Shown piece after piece: positions 55,833-64,000 of a stretch of DNA of 64,000 nucleotides. The DNA lies in NCBI GenBank assembly GCA_963931865.1, contig OZ007510.1:8466993-8530992 (forward strand). Direction: 5' to 3'. The first letter of the stretch is position 1. Every line of letters starts with the position of its first letter. Below the pieces are notes generated by a model. That model did not search any database and was not told the DNA's origin. It saw only the letters and a list, made by a program, of their open reading frames with translations. The DNA is from Axinella damicornis. Taxonomy: Eukaryota; Porifera; Demospongiae; Axinellida; Axinellidae. The position numbers were made by a program, and so were the translations under genes.

Positions 55833-58800
55833 TTAAATTTCTAGCTTGGCAACGTGGTCCAACTGAGATGTGTATGGCTTCAGGGCAGGATACACCTCTT
55901 CTGCTAGGAACTTGCCAACCTGCAGAAGCAAGAACCAGACAGCTATATATCATTCACAATTAGGGGGAATCTGCTATGCGAATGTGAACCAACGTGCTGG
56001 TTGGTTCATGGTGGTATGGTGGGTTAGTTGATATGCTGAATATTGTATAAATTATACTAACTTGTATACCTGTTGGGGTGCCCTCCCAATGAAGGTAGCC
56101 GGATTCAGCAGTTCAGAAAGTTTATCATGGATTTGGGAAAAGTAAGCAGTGGCCTGTATTCGTTCTACAAGGTCGTTGTCTTTGCCATACTGCTTGACCT
56201 GGGCACCTGCCTCCTGGGAAAGCACTCGAATGTGCTCATGGCATTCCTGCACATTTAGAAAGCACACAATCACTGGCAAGTCTATTTCCAATATAATCCA
56301 CACAAATGTTGACCAGGCAGAGCCTTCCTATAGGCTATACACCTGCCTGAGTGGGTATTAATTGGAACATAACTGAGTATCCACCAACAGGCAATGGTTG
56401 TTCATCAGAGGGTATCACTGACCAAATTGGCAGTGATAATGCCAGTAATATTTTGTAAATCTGCAATCTGTAGATGTTATTTCATTAGGCAAACGTGTTT
56501 TAGGCACTCTGCATGTATCTATACACAACCGCCGTTGTACTACTTCTGATCGTAGACTTGTTTCTCCCAGCCATTGTTTTTCGATACCAGGAAGTCTGGT
56601 CTAACTATATACATACAACAGGAAACATACAAACAGGAACAGGAAATATACCAGGGAATAACAAACAAGAAACAGTATAATTATACGAGGCAAAATATAC
56701 TGGAAACAAAAGAGTGCACGAGGAAGCAAAATATACAGGAAACAAAAGTGTGCATGATGACATCATTGTCATTGCACCGCCAATGACAATGATGTCATCA
56801 TGTAGGACATAATTTCAACAATATAAGGCTAACAGGGAAACAATGCAGCAACAGAGCAATAACACACAAGGCAACCATGAACACGGCAAACACAATGACA
56901 AAGAACTTCTAACAACAACAAATACTGTAGTGTCCTCGTTAATACGCCCCCCCCCCCCCCCCCCCCCCTATTTTGTACACTACATCCAGCCCAAAGAGGG
57001 GAGGGGGCGTATTTTCGAGTACGCAATAATTAGTCTCGATTATACGCCCCCTCAAAACATTTTGCTACGTTTATGACACTGCCAAGGTTCATGTTCACAG
57101 TTACAAAAGTACAAACGATCGCCACTACTGTTCGTGGTCATCACGCGTGGTCTCCCTACATCGGCGAGAAGAGCTGCCACTTCAACTCGAGGGCCATAAC
57201 ATTCACGACGACTTCGCTGTAGCCATCCTCATGAACAGCAAATTATACTGTCGGTCATGAACCACGGAACATTTCCTGGTATTTCCTGCGGAAGAGTGGC
57301 AGCGAGATGACTTGTACCGTCGGCGTCAACGGTGACTACTCGATCTGCATCTGAGACGATCTGCAAAGTTGCGCACGTGTAGGTCAGAAGACGCTCACCA
57401 GGGGGGCGTTATATACCCTGTGCAGGAACTTGGGCGAAAAAGAGGGGGAGGGCGTATTTTCGAAGGGGGCGTATTAGCGGGACACTACGGTAATAGGTAT
57501 ACCGTTGCACATCATGATGTCACTTCCTGTAAATGTCCTTGGTTCTGGCTGCCCTTGATCAGGTCCATTTCTAACCATTGGAGTGGATTAGTAGTTTTGC
57601 TCAAACACTAGCTTGGTGAGGTTATGTACTCCAGCTTACAGTTCGGAGGACAAAAACTCGACAGAACCACCAACAACACATTGGAGCCAGGTGGGCCATT
57701 TCTAATCGGATTAGCATTCCCAGAGCAACTTAATCGTTAATGCGTAGCGAGCCCCCAGTAGTGAGCAATGCACACAGGAGAAGTGTAACGTCGTCGGTGC
57801 CATGGGCATTTCCGGGATGGGTGGGGTCGAACATGAGACATTGAGCACATGCGTCATTTGGCTAACAAGACCAAAGCGTTTCTTCAAAGCTGAATCTATG
57901 ACAAGAGAGTTGGCAATAATCTCACAAAGCAGGAAGTGCTTGTCGGCGACAACACTGGCAAGGTGATTCTCACACTGTGGGACCAACAAACGGATTCCCT
58001 GGAGAGCTACTATCTCACCAAACTGAACGTTAGGATTTTCCGGGGTCAACACACTCTATCTTATCCTCAGTTCGGTGCTTTCTTCACCACTATTGAAGAC
58101 ATCGGTGACATTCTTGAGGAAGAAGATGAGCCAGCTGAACCTTCAATGGAAGGAGTTGAGATTGGTGGGGTCAAAGATCTTGCCAGGTACAAGACATGCA
58201 TCTTGAGCACATGCAAGGCGAAAATCCTGGTTGCTGATGACCTCGTTACATGTGAAAAGTGTAACACCTCTCAAGTTGTTCAACTTGCCAAAACCAAGCT
58301 GATGGCAAAGCTAATCCTCATCGACGTCGATCTCAAGCCACACACTTTCGTCGCACACGAGCACACAACATTCTCTCTGTGTGTGGGCAAGCCGACACTG
58401 ATATCACTCTGGAAGCTCTGCTGAAGATCAAGCGGCCATTCAACATGACAAATTCCATGTCATTCAGAGTGTCTCCCGCTAACACCAATTGGAACTAAGC
58501 ATGGCCTATTGTATTTACCCAACTCTTAGTTTCAACTCAGCCAAATGAACTCAACTATTATTACTTCATCACTTACCCACATGACTATTATTACTTTATT
58601 CATGTACCCACATGACTTGCCAAAACCTCGTTTCAAATTATACACGTCATTGGCACCCACACTCGCTACGCTCGCCCAAATGACGTCTACGTCACCCTAG
58701 TAAATACTGAGGTGTACAGTTCAGAGGATCAACAGAACCCTTTAACAACCAATGACACCTCAGAGCCAGGTGGGCCATTCTAAGCATTCCCAGAGAAATG

Positions 58801-61722
58801 TGATTGAATATTTATTAATGAGTGGGTGTGGTTACATACTTACGATTGCTGAGTGCAATCCAGTATGCAGTTCAGAGGACGCAGAACCTGTTAAGTTAAT
58901 TAAGTAATGCACTTTGCAGTGCATTACGGGTTTTAGTGCACGAGGGCAATCTAGTTAACGGTCGAGGGCGAGATAATGCACGAGCCGAAGGCGAGTGCAT
59001 TATCTGCCCGAGACCGTTAACTAGATTGCCCAAGTGCACTAAAGCCCGTAATGCACTGCAAACTGGTATCTAAACTACCCAGTGCAACTCACTGACCCGA
59101 GACAGCCTTTGATCTTTGAAAAGTGTGCATTATCTATATAATGCACACTAAAGTGTGCATTTAATGCTCTGTCATGTGATCGATTCTGAGGCGTCTAAGT
59201 TAAGTTAATCAATTAATTAACCCTTTAAGTCCTTTTGATGTGAATTCTCATCATTTAGACAATATGTACTTGTAGCTTCCCGTTAGGCCAGGGAATGCCC
59301 TTAACAGGCAGGTGCAGGCCCATGGTATTTTAATTTAATGAGACCCCACCAAGGGCCTCCTCATGAAAACATGCAGATTGATGGCATACGATGCAGATTG
59401 ATGGTGAAGATGCGCCAGCAGTCAGATCTAGTTAGGGATATCCTAGGTGCTGACATCCACCTTTGACCTCCAATTGCAAGGCTTGTTGGTGGTCAAGAAG
59501 AATATTGTATTGGCTCTATGTGCAAATTGGACAACAGAACCCAACAGAAAAGCCAACAACATATCAATATACATCATGACATCACTTCCTGTAAATGTCC
59601 TTGGTTGTGGCCGTGAAGATTGATCAGAGCCAGGTGGTAGTATTCCCACATTTTCCCAGAGAATGTTAATGAGTGGGTGTGGTTAGGATTGCTGAGTGCA
59701 GTCCTGTGTGCAGCTCGGAGGGCAAAGCCCCAAAGGAGCCGGTATGGCCGGTACAGCACAGTACTATGGTACTACTAAGCTCTAGCCATGACGAGGGGTC
59801 AAGGTTGATACATAGCGTCATACCCAGGACTAGTTCATACACACAGCAAGCAAGTGGTTTGCGAAATCACTAGTCACGCAAAGAAGCGGAAAGAAGAAAG
59901 ATGGTCATGGAAGCAGAAAGCAGTGAAAGTGTTGGGCTTTCAAGTAGTTTCCGAATGTCATGCTGTTTCTGCTGATTGCTTTTCACAGCTCTTCATATGA
60001 CTCTTGTTTGTGAGGTATGGACAAGTTTATTTGTAACTTGTAATAAGGATCTCCTACTTCACCCAAACTGCTCATTTTTGTGTCCACAACAGATGGACAT
60101 ATGGACAAAACAATTACTCTACCCTTGTTGCGCACGCGAGCACAGGGTAAATATCAGGCAGATAGACTGCTGCACGTAGATACCAGATAGGTGCTCCCAG
60201 GAGGTAATTTGTAGCCTTGGAAAACTATGGCGCATTTGCTGCAATTGTTCATGTGCAGACACTTTGAGCTTAGTATAGTGACCCTAACTTTCAGCCTTAA
60301 GATAGAGGGCACATTTTTGAAAGTAGACTTTCTGCTGTGCATACTGGAGCCATGAAGCGCAAGCATTAGAATCTCTGGTATTTGAATGTGTGACGTATCT
60401 GCTGTGGAAGAACATAAAGGGCCCGGGGGCCCGTATAGTGAACACCACCAGTGCTATAAAATTACTAATTCCCCTGGGCACACACGGTTTGCCAGGGCCC
60501 TTCCCAGGACTGGGTTAGGGTTAGGAAAATGCAATTCAGCTGTTGGAATTGTGATAGGATAAGCTAACCTGTCTGTTTGCCCCTGCTTTCACCATGGCCA
60601 TGATAATATTCTCGGATGCCATGAATGGAAGCTCTTGGGCTACGTGCTTCTCTATCACCTAAAAGAAAAATAATGTACCTGCAGTAAATAGTGCTCTAGA
60701 CAAGCCAACTATTCAGTGTTGTGAGTTCTAAAGCAGTCTGATATGAACTGCCAATGACAACCATACAAGTACTTGACCCGGGTTTGACTCAAAATTCCAA
60801 CAGTCTGTGAATTAAGCTATGCATTATAGTTGTATACACCTAAGTATGATTGTTGTGACAGTACAACTGTTGTTCACCATTTTAGATCTACTAATTATTG
60901 TACTATAGCCCAGAGACCTTCCTGTACACAACCAGTCCCTCGCAGATGTTCTGTAGAGTATTGAGGATGGCATCAGAGGCCAGGAATGCCTCGGCAATGC
61001 TGATCCTCCGATTGGCACTGTCATCGAGGGAGCGCTCCAGCCACTGCAGAGCAGCCGTCTGCTGAGCATTCCCCACCAGTACCATCAAGTGGCGAGCCAG
61101 ACCACAGCATCTGAAGACATGGGGTACGGAAAGAAGATACAAGTTAGGCAGCACTGCAAAACACCTTAAGCTTTGTTGAAGTAAGGCTCAAGCTAATTTC
61201 ATAGGTAAGCCACTTGTTTCAAACTTGTTGAAAAATAAGTTTGTCTCCAAATCACTGTATTATTGAATCAATTATCGACTCGCCACATTTGACACGAATA
61301 CTCACATAATCAACTTGATATACTTATCAACCCAATCCTCCTAGTGCCATTTGACTCACACAATCATTGACAACTGGATTCATACCACAGTTGTCCTTAC
61401 TAGTCGATCAAGTTGCCAATCGAGTTAATATTACAGTGGTTTGGAGACATGCAGACATGTTAATTTATATTGGTCTATTATTATATTTAAATGACACCTG
61501 CATTGTTATCCTAACCTCTCACTGCGCATAGGGTTGCGTTTGTATGGCATCGCACTTGACCCAATTTGGTCAGTCTCAAAGGGCTCCTCAAGCTCTTTCT
61601 GGCTGGCAAGCAGACGGATGTCGGTACAGATCTTGTGGACTGATGCCCCAAGGCTGCTGAGTGCACCCAGTATGTCTAAGTCCACCTTCCGACTGTAAGT
61701 CTGACCCGTCACAATGAAAGAG
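55833..61722 (-). CDS. ADSL: Adenylosuccinate lyase, C-terminal half (5 exons visible)
   Basis: Minus-strand exons 61722-61516, 61110-60918, 60658-60569, 56246-56070 and 55919-55833 join in phase to a stop. The fumarase/aspartase-superfamily signature [14 protein letters not shown] is in the first visible exon. [65 protein letters not shown] and [10 protein letters not shown] follow in the order of human ADSL. The enzyme makes AICAR and AMP by removing fumarate in purine synthesis. The N-terminal half (roughly residues 1-240) is not seen up to 64000 and probably lies beyond the window. The 4.3-kb intron between 60569 and 56246 carries mobile DNA. Confidence 0.95.
56247..57650. other. ADSL large intron, proximal part
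   Basis: Includes an A-rich stretch with repeated GGAAACAAAAGWGTGCA units (56640-56760), a short palindrome ACATGATGACATCATTGTC around 56750-56805 and one inverted-repeat element. No exon recognised. Confidence 0.5.
56926..57492. mobile_element. TIR element with TACTGTAGTGTCC ends
   Basis: The ends TACTGTAGTGTCCTCGTTAA and TTAGCGGGACACTACGGTA flank about 570 bases rich in GGGGGCGTATTTTCGA. A C22 tract (56947-56968) lies just inside the left end. Confidence 0.75.
57890..58498 (+). pseudogene. Decayed RPA-like OB-fold protein ORF
   Basis: The open frame 57936-58424 reads [33 protein letters not shown], an acidic linker and a C-terminal part with [18 protein letters not shown]. This suggests an OB fold followed by a zinc-ribbon part, as in replication protein A large subunit. 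Likely coding continues upstream ([13 protein letters not shown]) and downstream ([20 protein letters not shown]) in other frames, so there are at least two frameshifts. It sits antisense in an ADSL intron among repeated modules, so it is more likely mobile-element cargo than a host gene. RPA-like genes are carried by animal Helitrons, but no helicase or Rep domain is visible here. Confidence 0.55.
58903..59063. repeat. Palindromic element, arms about 75 bp
   Basis: TTTGCAGTGCATTACGGGTT and its complement enclose further paired blocks (GCAATCTAGTTAACGGTC, GATAATGCAC). The whole element is one long stem with a short GAGCCGAAGGCGAG centre. Confidence 0.85.
59690..60568. other. ADSL intron, no gene seen
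   Basis: No protein similarity or strong repeat is visible apart from short stems. Confidence 0.5.
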
Positions 61723-64000
61723 CTGCGAGGAAAAATGTGTCGTTGTACAAATGAAAGAATGCTGAACTAGCATTCACTAATCAGGTCAGATGATTGCTAC
61801 CAAAAGAAAGAAACTGCATGATGTTGACATTAGACCATGATGAACACAAACGTTTGGTAGCTATTTACAGAAATGAGTCAATCATACAGTGTTGAACAGC
61901 CAAACCTTTTCTCTGAAAATTAATCAGTGATGGCCAGTCACTTAAAAAGGCAGCTTGTTTCCTTGCTTTTTCAAGAGCTGGAGTATGTACAGCCTGTCAC
62001 TACATCCCTTCAGAAGCAAGTAATTTATTTCTGCATAGGCAATATGTATACGGCCACCAATTAGCGAGATACTCGATAGTGGAGCTTGTTAGGTGTGTAC
62101 GTACTGAAAACTGGAATCAATAATAACTGTCTAGCTAACAACAATGTGGGTGCAGCATGGCCTACTGATGTGTGTTACCCAAGTGGGAGGGCAATATGAG
62201 GTATTGCATGTGCGTGTAGGTATTTTCCTGGGCCAGAGATAATCCGCCTACACACTCATGCAATATCTCACTATATAAACAGGTATACTTCGCTGCATAA
62301 GAACCGACCACACAAATAAAAGGCTAACTATATCTTTACAAGGCAAGACTAGCTAGAAAGATGAAGGCAACTATGAATTTTCAGTGCTAGCCATTGCAAT
62401 TGGAAGTTGGAAAGTAGCTGATAACGCTGTCAGAAACTTTCTCACTGTGCTGTTTCATGTGTGTTGCTAAGTATAAAAGAGATGTAGGGCAATATAGAGA
62501 ACGGCAATGACAAGGTATATATGACAGTTTGGCGACTTTCTGGTTCGGTACTTTCGCGATGGTGTTCTACAACTTTGGAGTCAATTGGTTAGGAAAGAAT
62601 TCGAAGAGGAATGTAGCTATGTTGTCAGAAAGCCTAAGTTAGCTAGCTAGCTATTTGTTGCCACCGTTTTGAGATTTTGAGAGATTTTTTGTATTAGCAT
62701 ATATTGTGTGTCTGCTCTATCTTTGCATATATAGACGGTCTATAGTCACATACCGACTTTATATAAGCAGGAAGTAACCAATCAGTGACTTAACCATTCA
62801 GTCACACCTTGACGACAAGAAATCAGCATCTATGGCTTCAGGCTGCTTAGTTGTCTCTTGGAATTCTGAGCATTAGGCTGCAAGCTATTTGACAGTCAGC
62901 AGTCGGAGAAACCAGTTTTTTATACGTAGCTAAGATACAGTTGGAATAGTAAGCAAGCCCCAAATAAATGCCCACTCTGTCTTACCTGGACGAAGAATGG
63001 AGGCTTAGCCAAATGATACTCTGCTTGGAACTCCTGAGCACTCACAAAGAACCCGAATGATGCTGCAGTGCTGAAGTTTAAATGATCACTATAGCTAGCT
63101 AGCTCACAATTAGCTACGTATTATAGCGCTATAGAGCATGCAGGGGGAAGTGACTCGGGAGTTATCTCCCCCACATGAGCATGAGCATCAAATTAGAACC
63201 ATTACGTGATAAATTGCTCTTAATATTCCTAGTTGCACTAGACCCAGAAGTAAGCAGTCCAAACTTTGGTTGTGGCTGGTGAATGTGGAGAGTGAGTGGA
63301 CAACAGCTTGGTTGAATTCTAACTTCCAGCCATTCAGCTCAGGAGAGTATCAGTTGTTCTTGCATTAAGTGGTCTTTTAGTTGGTTTCGTTCTGCTTGTA
63401 ACAGTAGTGCTGTAAGCATGGTTTTTTGATCCGCTAGTTTGTCTTTTGTATTAGTGATTGTGGTGGTGTTAGCTATAATATAGCTAGCTCTGATTCTGTA
63501 TAGCTATATCATTAGCTACAGAGATCAGATACATGTGTGTCGGAAGCACTAGACTATCACATTACACCTCTGAAGAGGCAGCTGACTATTACCCCGTGCG
63601 CATGCGCAGCAGGGGGTAGAGTGATTGGTTTGTCTGTCAGTCTGTCCTGTCAGTCTGTCCATAGATGTAGAGTGGTTTGAGCAGTGAAGGCCTTGTTGAA
63701 GGCTTATTTCAGGATAGAAGTGTCAGAATTCAGAAAATACTAGCATCTACGTAACTCACAGACCAGAGATCTACTCGAGAGGCTGAGAAAAGCTGCGTGA
63801 AAGTCGTGCTTCTAATTTATACAACTTGACCACACCCTAATTCTAACATTACTGCCACAACTTACGGTATCTCATTCTGCATGCTGATATCGCTGTAAAT
63901 CGTGGCCTAGCTAGCTCATCGTGCATGCTGTATGAATAATCGGTGGTAGGCCTAAGCTTATAGCTGTCAAGTCAAAGTTGCGCACGGGGTATGTGCTCTG
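61723..64000. other. Region upstream of visible ADSL exons
   Basis: If the ADSL N-terminal half lies beyond the window this is intron. It holds tandem TAGCTAGC runs and an NRF1-like GTGCGCATGCGCAG at 63596. No ADSL N-terminal motif is recognised here. Confidence 0.5.
62986..63062 (-). other. Candidate unassigned exon
   Basis: On the minus strand an acceptor (CACTGCAG) and a donor (CAG|GTAAGA) bracket 77 bases that read SFGFFVSAQEFQAEYHLAKP and PFFVQ. It resembles no known part of ADSL. It may be chance or an exon of another transcript. Confidence 0.2.

Larger units (their letters stand above)
57500..59640. repeat. Repeated modules flanking the RPA-like ORF
   Basis: CACTTCCTGTAAATGTCCTT with its neighbours occurs near 57520 and 59583. 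GGAGCCAGGTGGGCCATT with nearby CAACAACAC or CCAATGACA occurs near 57683 and 58752, and partly near 59630. GAGTGGGTGTGGTTA occurs near 58821 and 59672. The pattern suggests several nested or tandem copies of one mobile element. Confidence 0.6.

Overview
This window is intron-rich animal nuclear DNA, most likely from a sponge. Introns have canonical splice sites, and the genes are metazoan (RBFOX, a BTB-kelch protein, ATF7IP/MCAF, an SRCR receptor). A broken multi-pass membrane gene at 2493-4056 resembles a family I know mainly from demosponges. The sponge assignment is inference; no species marker is visible. Non-coding DNA is full of long C tracts, (CA)n, minisatellites and short inverted-repeat elements. 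One 200-base N gap lies at 9458-9657.

Layout: 131-9022 holds two tandem copies (+) of a secreted chlorophyllase-like alpha/beta hydrolase, with the broken membrane gene (-) between them. 9658-15377 (-) is the BAR half of a RICH-type RhoGAP gene (ARHGAP17/44-like); it runs into the gap and one exon is out of frame. 16599-19781 (+) is a KLHL-type BTB-BACK-kelch gene. 20348-22810 (+) is an intronless long-form tRNase Z (ELAC2). Only 80 bp later comes an eight-exon RBFOX gene (22891-32339). 32816-33340 (+) is a small intronless SRCR membrane protein. 34482-37361 (-) is a complete six-exon RNA polymerase II subunit RPB9 gene, pieced together from exons of 52-75 bp. 39007-41442 (+) is an unrecognised multi-pass membrane protein. 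42852-55138 (-) is a very large ATF7IP/MCAF-like gene (four exons, about 2,714 residues). 55833-61722 (-) is the C-terminal half of adenylosuccinate lyase (ADSL); its largest intron carries a decayed RPA-like OB-fold ORF. The last 2.3 kb has no convincing gene.

Most genes are housekeeping or regulatory: tRNA 3' processing, mRNA splicing, Pol II transcription, SUMO-linked chromatin silencing and purine synthesis. They do not form one pathway. Exon joins were checked by reading phase: for RPB9, RBFOX, the kelch gene, the ATF7IP-like gene, the ADSL exons and both hydrolase copies, every junction keeps frame and the totals are multiples of three. The most noteworthy non-genic signal is a set of short TIR elements with TAGYCT...AGRCTA-type ends and 9-bp target duplications readable on both sides.
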